Source of the DNA: Streptomyces sp. MUM 2J
Lineage (GTDB): Bacteria > Actinomycetota > Actinomycetes > Streptomycetales > Streptomycetaceae
Assembly: GCF_022414535.1 (NCBI RefSeq)
Contig: NZ_JADWYM010000002.1
Span: forward strand, 62,001-126,000
Length of the DNA stretch: 64,000 bases
Direction of reading: 5' to 3'
This document shows positions 38,321-48,391 of the stretch, in pieces. Numbering within the stretch: position 1 is the first letter of the stretch; the number at the start of each line of letters is the position of its first letter. A program made the position numbers and the translations under genes. Under the pieces are notes generated by a model. That model worked only from the letters and a program-made list of their open reading frames with translations. It was not told where the DNA came from and ran no database searches.

Positions 38321-39264
38321 CCTCCCCCGACGCCGCAGCCCCCACCGCCGCGCAGACCGCGACCCACCCCGCCCCCGCACCGGCCGGCACGCCGGGCCGC
38401 CACCGGGGCGGTTCCCTCGGCCCCGTCGGCCTGGTGCTGGCCGGCGGTGTCTCGGTGCAGTTCGGCGGGGCGCTGGCGGTCACCCTGATACCGCGGGCCG
38501 GCGCGCTCGGTGTCGTGGCCCTGCGGCTGCTGGTGGCGGCGGTGGTGCTGCTCGTGGTGTGCCGGCCCCGGCTGCGTGGGCACTCCCGCACCGACTGGGG
38601 CACCGTGATCGTCTTCGGGGTCACCATGGCCGCGATGAACGGCCTCTTCTACCAGTCCGTCGCCCGCATCCCGCTGGGCCCGGCGGTCACGCTGGAGGTC
38701 CTCGGCCCGCTGGCACTCTCCGTCCTGACCACCCGCCGCGCCATCAACGTGCTGTGGGCCGGGCTCGCCCTCACCGGCGTCTTCCTGCTCGGCGGCGGGG
38801 GCTTCTCCGACCTCGACCCCGCCGGTGTCGCCTTCGCGCTGGGCGCGGGCGCCATGTGGGCGGCGTACATCGTCTTCAGCGCCCGCACCGGCCGGCGGTT
38901 CCCGCAGGCGGACGGGCTGGCGCTGGCCATGGCGGTGGGTGCGCTGCTCTTCCTGCCGCTGGGTGTCGCGGGGGCCGGCGGCAGGCTCGTCGACCCGGTG
39001 ACACTGGGGCTGGGTGCCGCGGTGGCCCTGCTGTCCTCCGTGCTGCCCTACACCCTCGAACTCCTCGCCCTGCGGCGCCTGCCCGCACCCACCTTCGCGG
39101 TCCTGATGAGCCTGGAGCCCGCCGTCGCCGCGACCGCCGGCTTCCTGGTCCTGGGGCAGGCGCTGTCCGCCGCGCAGAGCGTCGCCATCGCGCTCGTCAT
39201 CGCGGCGAGCATGGGAGCGGTGCGCACGCAGGTGGCCCGGGCGAAGGGCGCCGTGGAGGTCTGA
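38317..39264 (+). CDS. EamA/RhtA-type metabolite exporter
   Basis: The 315-residue drug/metabolite transporter has ten hydrophobic helices, starting at LGPVGLVLAGGVSVQFGGALA. The helix pair MNGLFYQSVARIPLGPAVTLEVLGPLALS and the second-half YTLELLALRRLPAPTFAVLMSLEPA are typical of RhtA-like threonine/homoserine exporters. The Thr/Ala/Pro-rich N-terminus (about 30 residues) is cytoplasmic. The start is GTG 38317, coupled to the leader ORF. Confidence 0.9.
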   Translation: MTSPDAAAPTAAQTATHPAPAPAGTPGRHRGGSLGPVGLVLAGGVSVQFGGALAVTLIPRAGALGVVALRLLVAAVVLLVVCRPRLRGHSRTDWGTVIVFGVTMAAMNGLFYQSVARIPLGPAVTLEVLGPLALSVLTTRRAINVLWAGLALTGVFLLGGGGFSDLDPAGVAFALGAGAMWAAYIVFSARTGRRFPQADGLALAMAVGALLFLPLGVAGAGGRLVDPVTLGLGAAVALLSSVLPYTLELLALRRLPAPTFAVLMSLEPAVAATAGFLVLGQALSAAQSVAIALVIAASMGAVRTQVARAKGAVEV

Positions 39265-39440
39265 GCGGAAGCTCCGGGCGCGGCACTCCGGGCGGGCGCG
39301 GCGCGCGGGAGGGCTGAGCGCGCGGGGGCGCCGGAGGGCCGGCCGGTGCCGCGGGCGCCGTGGCTGCGGCCGGACGCGGACGAGGCGGACGTGGGCATGG
39401 CCGGACGTGGTCTGTTGTGGCCCGTCGCGGCCCGCGAAGA

Positions 39441-39462
39441 AATCATGCAAGCATGCTTGATT
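39441..39462. promoter_or_regulatory. palindrome upstream of the acyl-CoA cluster, probable operator
   Basis: CAAGCATGCTTG at 39448-39459 is a perfect 12-bp palindrome, flanked by AATCA (39441) and TGATT (39458). It lies about 35-50 bases upstream of the first gene of the eight-gene cluster in an AT-rich pocket. The TetR regulator encoded at the end of the cluster is the obvious candidate to bind it. Confidence 0.55.
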
Positions 39463-39491
39463 GTTTATGGCTCCGCTGCCATGCTCCCCCC

Positions 39492-40307
39492 ATGTCAGAT
39501 CCGACGCCCGTGATCGACGACCTGCGCGCCGAGAGCGCCGAACTCGACTTTCTGGTAGGGGAGTTGACTTCCGAGCAGTGGGCCCTTGCCACCCCGGCCC
39601 CCGGCTGGAGCATCGCCCACCAGATCGCCCACCTCGCCTGGACCGACCGTTCCGCCCTGCTGGCCGTCACCGACCAGGACGGCTTCCACGCGCTGGTGGA
39701 GAAGGCCCTCGCCGCCCCCGACCGCTTCGTCGACGACGGCGCCGAGGAGTACGCGCTCCTCCCGCCCGCCGAACTGCTCACGAGCTGGCGGGACGGCCGG
39801 GCCGCGCTCGACCGGGCGCTCCGCGAGGCCCCACCCGGCGCCCGGTTCCCCTGGTACGGCCCGCCGATGTCCACCGCCTCCATGGCCACCGCCCGCATGA
39901 TGGAGACCTGGGCGCACGGCCAGGACGTCGCCGACGCGCTCGGCGTCACCCGCGCCCCCACCGACCGCCTGCGGCACATCGCCCGCCTCGGCGTCCGCAC
40001 CCGCGACTTCGCCCACGGCGTCCACGGCCTGCCCGTTCCCGCCGACCCCTTCCGCGTCGAACTGCTCGCCCCCTCCGGCGAGCTGTGGGCGTACGGCCCC
40101 GAGGACGCCCCCCAGCGCGTCAGCGGGCCCGCCCTCGACTTCTGCCTGCTGGTCACCCAGCGCGCCCACCGCACCGACCTCGCCCTGACCGCCGAGGGCC
40201 CGGACGCCGACCGCTGGCTGGACATCGCCCAGGCCTTCGCGGGGCCGCCGGGCGGCGGGCGTGCCCCGCAGGAGGCCGGCGGCCCCGTGGACAGGGGCCC
40301 GCGATGA
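39492..40307 (+). CDS. TIGR03084-type protein (DinB/maleylpyruvate isomerase-like fold)
   Basis: The 271-residue protein has an N-terminal mycothiol-dependent maleylpyruvate isomerase/DinB-like helical bundle ([15 protein letters not shown] with its His, [18 protein letters not shown] with a second His pair, plausible metal ligands), then a C-terminal domain beginning [21 protein letters not shown]. Such proteins accompany acyl-CoA gene sets in actinobacteria; the reaction is unknown. ATG 39492 is chosen. The stop overlaps the next start (ATGA). Confidence 0.85.
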   Translation: MSDPTPVIDDLRAESAELDFLVGELTSEQWALATPAPGWSIAHQIAHLAWTDRSALLAVTDQDGFHALVEKALAAPDRFVDDGAEEYALLPPAELLTSWRDGRAALDRALREAPPGARFPWYGPPMSTASMATARMMETWAHGQDVADALGVTRAPTDRLRHIARLGVRTRDFAHGVHGLPVPADPFRVELLAPSGELWAYGPEDAPQRVSGPALDFCLLVTQRAHRTDLALTAEGPDADRWLDIAQAFAGPPGGGRAPQEAGGPVDRGPR

Positions 40308-41989
40308 GCCCCGCCCCGGGCGAACCCCTCCGCGTCGGCAACGCCTCCGGCTTCTACGGCGACCGCTTCGACGCCCTGCGCGAGATGCTCACCGGTGGCG
40401 ACCTGGACGTCCTCACCGGTGACTACCTCGCCGAGCTGACCATGCTCATCCTGGCCCGGGACCGGCTCAAGGAACCCGCCGCCGGGTACGCCCGCACCTT
40501 CCTGCGTCAGCTGGAGGAATGCCTCGGCCTGGCGCACGAGCGCGGCGTGCGGATCGTCGCCAACGCCGGCGGCCTCAACCCGGCGGGACTCGCCGACGCC
40601 GTACGGGAGCTGGCCGACCGGCTCGGCATCCCCGTGCGCGTGGCCCACGTCGAGGGCGACGACCTGCACGGCGCCCACCCGGGTGCGCTCGCCGCACACG
40701 CCTACCTCGGGGGCTTCGGCATCGCCGCCTGCCTGCGCGGGGGCGCCGACGTGGTGGTGACCGGGCGGGTGACGGACGCGGCGCTGGTCACCGGGCCGGC
40801 CGCCGCCCACTTCGGGTGGGTTCCGGCGGACCACGACCCGCTCGCGGGCGCCGTCGTCGCCGGGCACGTGCTGGAGTGCGGCGCGCAGGCCACCGGCGGC
40901 AACTACGCCTTCTTCCGGGGCGCCGACGTACGCCGCCCCGGCTTCCCGCTCGCCGAGATCCACGCCGACGGCAGCAGCGTCATCACCAAGCACCCCGGCA
41001 CCGGCGGTCTCGTCGACGTCGGCACGGTCACCGCCCAGCTGCTGTACGAGACGGCCGGCGCCCGGTACGCCGGGCCCGACGTCACCGCCCGGCTGGACAC
41101 CGTACGGCTGAGCCAGGAGGGCCCCGACCGGGTGCGCGTCGGGGGTGTGCGCGGCGAGGCCCCGCCACCGACGCTCAAGGTCGGCGTCAACCGCCTCGGC
41201 GGCTTCCGCAACGAGGTCGTCTTCGTCCTCACCGGCCTGGACGTCGAGGCGAAGGCCGAGCTGGTGCGGGCGCAGATGGAGGGGGCCCTCGGCAAGGTCG
41301 CCGAGGCCCGCTGGACGCTCGCCCGCACCGACCGGCCCGACGCCGACACCGAGGAGACCGCGAGCGCCCTGCTGCGGCTCGTCGTGCGCGACCCGGACCA
41401 GGTGGCCGTCGGGCGGGCGCTGAGCGGGGCGGCCGTGGAGCTGGCGCTCGCGAGCTACCCCGGCTTCCACGTGCTCGCGCCGCCCGGGAAGGGCTCGCCG
41501 TACGGCGTCTTCGAGACGGCGAGCGTCCCCCAGGACGCCGTCGCGCACCTCGCGGTCCTCCCCGACGGGAGCCGCGTCGCGGTGGCCCCGCCCCGCGGGA
41601 CCCGCCCGCTCGACGCCGTGCCGGAGCCCGCGCCGCCCGCGCCCCTGCCGCCGGGACCGGTGCGCCGCGCACCGCTCGGCCTGGTCGCCGGGGCCCGCAG
41701 CGGCGACAAGGGCGGAGACGCCAACGTCGGGGTGTGGGTGCGGTCCGAGCAGGCGTGGCGGTGGCTCGTGCACGAGCTGACCGCCGACCGGTTCCGGCAG
41801 CTGATCCCCGAGAGCCGGGACCTGCCCGTCACCCGGCACGTCCTGCCGAACCTGCGCGCCGTGAACTTCACCGTCGAGGGCCTGCTCGGCGCCGGCGTCG
41901 CCGCCCGGCACCGCTTCGACCCGCAGGCCAAGGCACTCGGCGAATGGCTGCGCGCCCGCCACCTGGACATCCCGGAGGTTCTGCTGTGA
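40304..41989 (+). CDS. acyclic terpene utilisation AtuA-like protein (DUF1446)
   Basis: The 561-residue protein matches the AtuA family, first seen in the Pseudomonas atu cluster for citronellol/geraniol catabolism. Conserved stretches are [66 protein letters not shown] and the C-terminal [16 protein letters not shown]. Its biochemical role has not been settled, to my knowledge. Its position directly before the carboxylase beta subunit (GTGA overlap) ties it to an acyl-CoA carboxylation pathway. Confidence 0.88.
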   Translation: MSPAPGEPLRVGNASGFYGDRFDALREMLTGGDLDVLTGDYLAELTMLILARDRLKEPAAGYARTFLRQLEECLGLAHERGVRIVANAGGLNPAGLADAVRELADRLGIPVRVAHVEGDDLHGAHPGALAAHAYLGGFGIAACLRGGADVVVTGRVTDAALVTGPAAAHFGWVPADHDPLAGAVVAGHVLECGAQATGGNYAFFRGADVRRPGFPLAEIHADGSSVITKHPGTGGLVDVGTVTAQLLYETAGARYAGPDVTARLDTVRLSQEGPDRVRVGGVRGEAPPPTLKVGVNRLGGFRNEVVFVLTGLDVEAKAELVRAQMEGALGKVAEARWTLARTDRPDADTEETASALLRLVVRDPDQVAVGRALSGAAVELALASYPGFHVLAPPGKGSPYGVFETASVPQDAVAHLAVLPDGSRVAVAPPRGTRPLDAVPEPAPPAPLPPGPVRRAPLGLVAGARSGDKGGDANVGVWVRSEQAWRWLVHELTADRFRQLIPESRDLPVTRHVLPNLRAVNFTVEGLLGAGVAARHRFDPQAKALGEWLRARHLDIPEVLL

Positions 41990-43584
41990 CCGTCCTGACC
42001 TCCACCCTGGACACCGCGGGCACCGACTACCGGGCCCACCGCGAGGCGATGCTGGCCAAGCTCGACGAGCTGTCCGCCGAGCACGCCAAGGTCCTCGCGG
42101 GCGGCGGCGGGAAGTACGTCGAACGGCACCGCGGGCGCGGCAAGCTCCTCGCCCGCGAGCGGATCGAGCTGCTCCTCGATCCCGACACGCCGTTCCTGGA
42201 GCTGTCGCCGCTGGCAGCCTGGGGCAGCGACCACACCGTCGGCGCCTCTCTGGTCACCGGTATCGGGACCGTCGAGGGCGTGGAGTGCCTGGTCACCGCC
42301 AACGACCCGACGGTCCGCGGCGGCGCCAGCAACCCCTGGTCGCTGAAGAAGGCCCTGCGCGCCAACGACATCGCCCTGACCAACCGGCTGCCCTGCATCA
42401 GCCTCGTGGAGTCCGGCGGTGCCGACCTGCCCTCCCAGAAGGAGATCTTCATCCCGGGCGGCGCGATCTTCCGCGACCTGACCCGGCTGTCGGCGGCCGG
42501 TATCCCCACGATCGCCGTCGTCTTCGGCAACTCCACCGCCGGAGGCGCCTATGTCCCCGGCATGTCCGACCACGTGATCATGGTCAAGGAGCGGGCGAAG
42601 GTGTTCCTCGGCGGACCGCCGCTGGTGAAGATGGCGACGGGGGAGGAGAGCGACGACGAGTCCCTCGGCGGTGCCGACATGCACGCGCGCGTGTCGGGCC
42701 TCGCCGACTACTTCGCCGTCGACGAACCGGACGCCCTGCGGCAGGCACGCCGGGTCGTCGCCCGCCTCAACCACCGCAAGGCGTACGGCGACCCGCCCCC
42801 CGCCGAACCGCCCAAGTACGCCGAGGAGGAGCTCCTCGGCATCGTCCCCGGTGATCTGAAGACCCCCTTCGACCCGCGCGAGGTCGTCGCCCGCCTCGTC
42901 GACGGCTCCGACTTCGACGAGTTCAAGCCGCTGTACGGGACGAGCCTGTGCACGGGCTGGGCGGCACTGCACGGCTACCCGGTCGGCATCCTGGCGAACG
43001 CCCGGGGCGTGCTGTTCAGCGAGGAGTCACAGAAGGCCGCCCAGTTCATCCAGCTCGCCAACCAGCGGGACATCCCGCTGCTGTTCCTGCACAACACCAC
43101 CGGCTACATGGTCGGCAGGGAGTACGAACAGGGCGGCATCATCAAGCACGGCGCGATGATGATCAACGCGGTGAGCAACTCGCGCGTCCCCCACCTGTCG
43201 GTGCTCATGGGCGCCTCCTACGGCGCCGGGCACTACGGCATGTGCGGGCGGGCCTACGACCCGCGCTTCCTGTTCGCCTGGCCCAGCGCCAAGTCGGCGG
43301 TCATGGGCCCGCAGCAGCTCGCCGGCGTGCTGTCCATCGTCGCCCGGCAGTCGGCCGCCGCGAAGGGGCAGCCGTACGACGAGGAGGCCGACGCCGCGCT
43401 GCGCGCCATGGTGGAGCAGCAGATCGAGTCCGAGTCGCTGCCGATGTTCCTGTCCGGGCGGCTGTACGACGACGGCGTCATCGACCCGCGCGACACCCGC
43501 ACCGTCCTCGGACTGTGCCTGTCCGCCCTCCACACGGCGCCCTACGAGGGCGCCCGCGGTGGCTTCGGCGTCTTCCGGATGTGA
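41986..43584 (+). CDS. acyl-CoA carboxylase, carboxyltransferase (beta) subunit
   Basis: This 532-residue carboxyltransferase of the methylcrotonyl/geranyl-CoA carboxylase type moves CO2 from carboxybiotin to an enoyl- or acyl-CoA. Signature regions are the N-terminal acyl-CoA site (LVESGGADLPSQKEIFIPGG, GNSTAGGAYVPGMSD) and the C-terminal half (GILANARGVLFSEESQKAAQFIQL, LFLHNTTGYMVGREYE, GASYGAGHYGMCGRAYDPRF). GTG 41986 overlaps the atuA-like stop and has GGAGG at 41974-41978. Confidence 0.93.
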   Translation: MTVLTSTLDTAGTDYRAHREAMLAKLDELSAEHAKVLAGGGGKYVERHRGRGKLLARERIELLLDPDTPFLELSPLAAWGSDHTVGASLVTGIGTVEGVECLVTANDPTVRGGASNPWSLKKALRANDIALTNRLPCISLVESGGADLPSQKEIFIPGGAIFRDLTRLSAAGIPTIAVVFGNSTAGGAYVPGMSDHVIMVKERAKVFLGGPPLVKMATGEESDDESLGGADMHARVSGLADYFAVDEPDALRQARRVVARLNHRKAYGDPPPAEPPKYAEEELLGIVPGDLKTPFDPREVVARLVDGSDFDEFKPLYGTSLCTGWAALHGYPVGILANARGVLFSEESQKAAQFIQLANQRDIPLLFLHNTTGYMVGREYEQGGIIKHGAMMINAVSNSRVPHLSVLMGASYGAGHYGMCGRAYDPRFLFAWPSAKSAVMGPQQLAGVLSIVARQSAAAKGQPYDEEADAALRAMVEQQIESESLPMFLSGRLYDDGVIDPRDTRTVLGLCLSALHTAPYEGARGGFGVFRM

Positions 43585-43593
43585 GGGATCCAC

Positions 43594-45477
43594 ATGATTG
43601 CGACCGTGCTGGTGGCCAACCGCGGCGAGATCGCCTGCCGGATCTTCCGCACCTGCCGTGAGCTGGGCATCCGGACGGTGGCCGTGTATGCGGACGCCGA
43701 CGGCGACGCCCTGCACACACGCGTGGCGGACGAGGCGGTGCGGCTGCCCGGGGCGACGCCCGCGGAGACGTACCTGCGGGCCGACCTGATCGTGAAGGCG
43801 GCGCTCGCCGCCGGTGCCGACGCCGTGCACCCCGGGTACGGCTTCCTCTCCGAGAACGCCGACTTCGCGCGCGCCGTGCGGGACGCGGGGCTGGTCTGGA
43901 TCGGACCGCCCCCGCGGGCGATCGAGGAGATGGCGTCCAAGACCAGGGCGAAGGAACTCATGGGGATCGAGCCCCTGGGCGAGGTCACCGAGGCCGATCT
44001 GCCGGTACTGGTGAAGGCGGCCGCGGGCGGCGGGGGGCGCGGGATGCGCGTCGTGCGCCGCCTGGAGGAGCTCGGCGCCGCGCTGGAGGGCGCGCGCGCC
44101 GAGGCGGCGAGCGCCTTCGGTGACGGAGAGGTGTTCGTCGAGCCGTACGTCGTCGACGGCCGCCACGTCGAGGTGCAGATCCTCGCCGACACGCACGGCA
44201 CGGTGTGGGCGCTGGGCACCCGTGACTGCTCCCTCCAGCGCCGGCACCAGAAGGTGATCGAGGAGGCGCCCGCGCCCGGCCTGAGCGCGGGGCTCGAACG
44301 CGAGCTGCACGCGCTGGCCGTGCGCGCCGCGCGCGCCGTCTCCTACATCGGCGCGGGCACCGTCGAGTTCCTCGTCGCCGACGGCCGCGCCCACTTCCTG
44401 GAGATGAACACCCGCCTCCAGGTCGAGCATCCCGTCACCGAGGCGGTCTTCGGCCTCGACCTCGTCGCCGAGCAGATCCGCGTCGCCGAGGGCCACGCCC
44501 TGGCCGACGCACCGCCCCCCGCGCGCGGCCACGCGATCGAGGCCCGCCTGTACGCCGAGGACCCGGCCCGCGACTGGGCCCCGCAGACCGGCACCCTGCA
44601 CCACCTCGCCGTACCGGAGGGCGTGCGCCTGGACACCGGGTACGCCGACGGCGACGGCATCGGCGTCCACTACGACCCGATGCTCGCCAAGGTCGTCGCG
44701 CACGCCCCCACCCGCGGCGAGGCACTGCGCAGACTCGCCGGCGCTCTTGAACGGGCGGCCGTCCACGGCCCGGTCACCAACCGCGACCTGCTGGTGCGGT
44801 CCCTGCGGCACGAGGAGTTCGCCGCCGCCCGCATGGACACCGGCTTCTACGACCGCCATCTCGCCGACCTGACGGCGCCCGCTCCCGATCCGCACGCCCC
44901 CCTGGCCGCCGCCCTCGCCGACGCCCATGGCCGCTCCCGCTTCGGCGGCTGGCGCAACCTGCCGTCCCAGCCGCAGGTCAAGCGGTACGCGATGGCGGGA
45001 GAGGTGCATGAGGTGCGCTACCTCCACACCCGGACGGGCTTCACCACCGAGACCCCCGGCGTGCGCGTCGTGCACGCCGGCGCCCGCCTGGTCGTCCTCG
45101 ACGTCGACGGCGTGCGGCGCCGCTACGAGGTGGCGCGCTACGGCGACGAGGGCGACGAGGGCGCCGAGGGCGACGAGGGCGCCGAGGTCCACGTCAATGC
45201 GGACCGCCTCACCGCCCTGCCCCGCTTCTCCGACCCGGCCGCCCAGCACGCCCCCGGTTCCCTGCTCGCGCCCATGCCGGGCACGGTCGTCAAGGTCGCC
45301 GACGGTCTCGTCACCGGATCGAGTGTCCGGTCCGGCGAACCGATCGTGTGGCTCGAAGCGATGAAGATGCAGCACCGGATCTCGGCACCCACGACCGGAA
45401 CGCTCACCGCCCTGCACGCCGTGCCCGGCCAGCAGGTCACGGTCGGCGCGCTGCTGGCGGTCGTCGACCCCGGCTGA
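43594..45477 (+). CDS. acyl-CoA carboxylase, biotin carboxylase/BCCP (alpha) subunit
   Basis: The 627-residue subunit has biotin carboxylase N-terminal (VLVANRGEIACRIFRT), ATP-grasp (KAAAGGGGRGMRVVRR; EMNTRLQVEHPVTE) and C-terminal domains, then a BCCP domain with the biotinylation motif EAMKM near residue 590. The ATP-grasp entry loop (AKELMGIEPLGEVTEADLP) seems shorter than in AccC. A repeated GDEGAE linker at about residues 517-531 precedes the BCCP. It starts nine bases after the beta subunit, and together they form the holoenzyme. Confidence 0.93.
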   Translation: MIATVLVANRGEIACRIFRTCRELGIRTVAVYADADGDALHTRVADEAVRLPGATPAETYLRADLIVKAALAAGADAVHPGYGFLSENADFARAVRDAGLVWIGPPPRAIEEMASKTRAKELMGIEPLGEVTEADLPVLVKAAAGGGGRGMRVVRRLEELGAALEGARAEAASAFGDGEVFVEPYVVDGRHVEVQILADTHGTVWALGTRDCSLQRRHQKVIEEAPAPGLSAGLERELHALAVRAARAVSYIGAGTVEFLVADGRAHFLEMNTRLQVEHPVTEAVFGLDLVAEQIRVAEGHALADAPPPARGHAIEARLYAEDPARDWAPQTGTLHHLAVPEGVRLDTGYADGDGIGVHYDPMLAKVVAHAPTRGEALRRLAGALERAAVHGPVTNRDLLVRSLRHEEFAAARMDTGFYDRHLADLTAPAPDPHAPLAAALADAHGRSRFGGWRNLPSQPQVKRYAMAGEVHEVRYLHTRTGFTTETPGVRVVHAGARLVVLDVDGVRRRYEVARYGDEGDEGAEGDEGAEVHVNADRLTALPRFSDPAAQHAPGSLLAPMPGTVVKVADGLVTGSSVRSGEPIVWLEAMKMQHRISAPTTGTLTALHAVPGQQVTVGALLAVVDPG

Positions 45478-45623
45478 GGGCGGCGGGGCCCCCGACCCGA
45501 GGCCCCGCGGCCCAGCCGGCCCGCCGCCCCGCGGCGGCTCCGCCGATCCGAGGCACCACCGCTCCGCCGCACCACGGACCTCCCGCGAGCCACCCCACCC
45601 AACCCGCAGCCCGGAGGAGACCC

Positions 45624-46790
45624 ATGACCACGCACATCGAGTCCGACGAGCACAAAGCCCTCCGATCCGCCGTGTCGGCCCTCGGCAACCGCTACGGCCG
45701 CGACTACATCACCCGGACCGTCGCGGAAGGCCGCCACCCCACCGAGCTCTGGCAGGAGGCCGGCAAGCTCGGCTACCTCGGAGTCAACCTGCCCGACGCC
45801 TACGGCGGCGGGGGCGGCGGCATCACCGAACTCGCCCTCGTCCTGGAGGAACTCGGCGCGGCCGGCTGCCCCCTGCTCATGTTGGTGGTCTCCCCCGCCA
45901 TCTGCGGCAACGTGATCGCCCGCTTCGGCACCGAGGCGCAGCGGCAGGCCTGGCTCCCCGGCCTCGCCGACGGCACCCGCACCATGGCCTTCGGCATCAC
46001 CGAGCCGGACGCCGGGTCCAACAGCCACCGCATCACCACCACCGCCCGCCGCGACCCCGACAGCGGCGACTGGCTGCTCACCGGCCGGAAGGTCTTCGTC
46101 TCCGGCGTGGACATCGCCGACGCCACCCTCATCGTCGGCCGCACCGAGGACTCCCGCACCGGCCGCCTCAAGCCCTGCCTGTTCATCGTCCCGCGCGATG
46201 CCGAGGGCTTCACCCGGCGTCCCATCGACATGGAACTCACCGCCGCGGAGAAGCAGTTCGAGCTGGTCCTGGACGACGTACGGCTGCCCGCCGACGCACT
46301 CGTCGGCGACGAGGACGCGGGTCTGCTGCAACTGTTCGCCGGGCTGAACCCGGAGCGGATCATGACGGCCGCGTTCGCGATCGGCATGGGACGCCACGCA
46401 CTCGCCCGCGCCCTCGACTACGCGCGTGAACGGACCGTGTGGAAGACGCCCATCGGCGCGCACCAGGCCATCGCCCACCCGCTGGCGCAGGCGCACATCG
46501 ACCTGGAACTGGCCCGCCTGATGATGCAGAAGGCGGCCCACCTCTACGACGCGGGGGACGACTCCGGCGCCGGCGAGGCGGCCAACATGGCCAAGTACGC
46601 GGCCGGGGAGGCCTGCGTGAAGGCCGTCGACCAGGCCGTGCACACCCTCGGCGGAAACGGCCTCACGCGCGAGTTCGGCCTGGCGTCGTTGATAACGGCC
46701 GCCCGCGTGGCTCGTATTGCCCCGGTGAGCCGGGAGATGATTCTCAACTACGTCTCCCACCAGACCCTGGGTCTGCCGAAGTCGTACTGA
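45624..46790 (+). CDS. acyl-CoA dehydrogenase
   Basis: This FAD enzyme of 388 residues introduces the alpha-beta double bond into an acyl-CoA. Family features are GYLGVNLPDAYGGGGGG, FGITEPDAGSNSHRI, the middle beta domain DWLLTGRKVFVSG and the C-terminal helical domain ending VHTLGGNGLTREFGL. ATG 45624 has GGAGGAG (45613-45619). The 146 bp between the carboxylase and this gene break the run of overlaps, so an internal promoter is possible. Confidence 0.93.
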   Translation: MTTHIESDEHKALRSAVSALGNRYGRDYITRTVAEGRHPTELWQEAGKLGYLGVNLPDAYGGGGGGITELALVLEELGAAGCPLLMLVVSPAICGNVIARFGTEAQRQAWLPGLADGTRTMAFGITEPDAGSNSHRITTTARRDPDSGDWLLTGRKVFVSGVDIADATLIVGRTEDSRTGRLKPCLFIVPRDAEGFTRRPIDMELTAAEKQFELVLDDVRLPADALVGDEDAGLLQLFAGLNPERIMTAAFAIGMGRHALARALDYARERTVWKTPIGAHQAIAHPLAQAHIDLELARLMMQKAAHLYDAGDDSGAGEAANMAKYAAGEACVKAVDQAVHTLGGNGLTREFGLASLITAARVARIAPVSREMILNYVSHQTLGLPKSY

Positions 46791-46819
46791 TCCGGCACAC
46801 CGCCGTGCGAGGAGGAACC

Positions 46820-48391
46820 GTGTTCCGCAGCGAGTACGCAGACGTCCCGGCCGTCGAACTGCCCATCCACGAGGCCGTTCTGGGCCGCGCCGCCGAGTTC
46901 GGGGACGCACCTGCCCTGATCGACGGCACCGACGGCACCACACTCGGCTACGAGCAGGTGGACCGGTTCCACCGGCGCGTCGCCGCCGCGCTCGCCGAGG
47001 CCGGCGTCCGCAAGGGCGACGTGCTCGCCCTGCACAGCCCCAACACGATCGCCTTCCCGACCGCCTTCTACGCCGCCACCCGCGCCGGCGCCTGCGTCAC
47101 CACCGTCCACCCCCTCGCCACACCGGAGGAGTTCGCCAAGCAGCTGAAGGACTCCGCGGCCCGCTGGATCGTCACCGTCTCCCCGCTGCTCCAGGCCGCG
47201 CGGCGGGCCGCCGAACTCGCCGGCGGCATCGAGGAGATCTTCGTCTGCGACAGCGCGCCCGGGCACCGCTCACTGATCGACATGCTGGCGAGCGCCGCCC
47301 CCGAGCCGGACGTCCGCATCGACCCCGCCGGGGACGTGGCCGTCCTGCCGTACTCGTCGGGGACGACCGGCATCCCCAAGGGCGTGATGCTCACCCACCG
47401 GCAGATCGCCACCAACCTCGCCCAGCTCGCGCCGGCGATCACCGCCGGCCCCGGCGACCGCATCCTCGCCGTACTGCCCTTCTTCCACATCTACGGCCTG
47501 ACCGCCCTCATGAACGCGCCCCTGCGCCAAGGCGCCACCGTCGTCGTCCTGCCCCGCTTCGATCTGGAGACGTTCCTCGCGGCCATCCAGGAACACCGCA
47601 TCACCGGCCTGTACGTGGCTCCGCCGATCGTCCTGGCGCTCGCCAAGCACCCGCTCGTCGCGCAGTACGACCTGTCGTCGCTGAAGTACGTCGTCAGCGC
47701 CGCCGCGCCGCTGGACGCCCAGCTCGCCGCCGCCTGCTCGCGGCGGCTGGGCCTGCCGCCCGTCGGCCAGGCCTACGGTATGACCGAGCTGTCCCCCGGC
47801 ACCCACGTCGTCCCCCTCGATGCCATGCACCGGGCCCCCGCGGGCACCGTCGGCCGGCTCATCGCCGGCACCGAGATGCGCATCGTCTCCCTCGACGACT
47901 CCGGCAAGGACCTCGGCACCGGCGAGCCCGGCGAGATCCTCATCCGGGGCCCCCAGGTCATGAAGGGCTACCTCGGCCGCCCCGACGCCACCGCCGCGAT
48001 GATCGACCCCGACGGCTGGCTGCACACGGGGGACGTCGGCCACGTCGACGAGGACGGCTGGCTCTTCGTCGTCGACCGGGTCAAGGAACTCATCAAGTAC
48101 AAGGGCTTCCAGGTCGCCCCCGCCGAACTGGAGGCCCTCCTGCTCACCCACCCCGGCATCGCCGATGCCGCCGTCATCGGCGTCCCCGGCGACCAGGGCA
48201 CCGAGATCCCGCGCGCCTACGTCGTGCGCCAGCCGGAGTCCGACGGCCTGTCCGAAGGGGAGGTCATGATGTACGTCGCCGAACGCGTCGCCCCCTACAA
48301 ACGGATACGCCAGGTCACCTTCGTCCACACCGTCCCGCGGGCCACCTCAGGCAAGATCCTGCGCCGGCAGCTCAGGGAGCACACGTCATGA
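46820..48391 (+). CDS. AMP-forming acyl-CoA ligase (4-coumarate/cinnamate:CoA ligase family)
   Basis: This 523-residue adenylate-forming enzyme activates a carboxylic acid as its CoA thioester. Box I is YSSGTTGIPKGVMLTH, box II GEILIRG, with LHTGDVGHVDEDG and the catalytic C-terminal Lys in TSGKILRR. The plant-like 4CL layout is the same as that of the S. coelicolor cinnamate:CoA ligase known from the literature, which I recall lying in the equivalent place. The substrate here may be a cinnamate or a branched fatty acid. GTG 46820 has GGAGGA. Confidence 0.92.
   Translation: MFRSEYADVPAVELPIHEAVLGRAAEFGDAPALIDGTDGTTLGYEQVDRFHRRVAAALAEAGVRKGDVLALHSPNTIAFPTAFYAATRAGACVTTVHPLATPEEFAKQLKDSAARWIVTVSPLLQAARRAAELAGGIEEIFVCDSAPGHRSLIDMLASAAPEPDVRIDPAGDVAVLPYSSGTTGIPKGVMLTHRQIATNLAQLAPAITAGPGDRILAVLPFFHIYGLTALMNAPLRQGATVVVLPRFDLETFLAAIQEHRITGLYVAPPIVLALAKHPLVAQYDLSSLKYVVSAAAPLDAQLAAACSRRLGLPPVGQAYGMTELSPGTHVVPLDAMHRAPAGTVGRLIAGTEMRIVSLDDSGKDLGTGEPGEILIRGPQVMKGYLGRPDATAAMIDPDGWLHTGDVGHVDEDGWLFVVDRVKELIKYKGFQVAPAELEALLLTHPGIADAAVIGVPGDQGTEIPRAYVVRQPESDGLSEGEVMMYVAERVAPYKRIRQVTFVHTVPRATSGKILRRQLREHTS

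Noticed and set aside
43027-45417. 796-codon minus-strand frame opposite the carboxylase genes
   Set aside because: Shadow of the strongly GC3-biased carboxylase genes; no family features.
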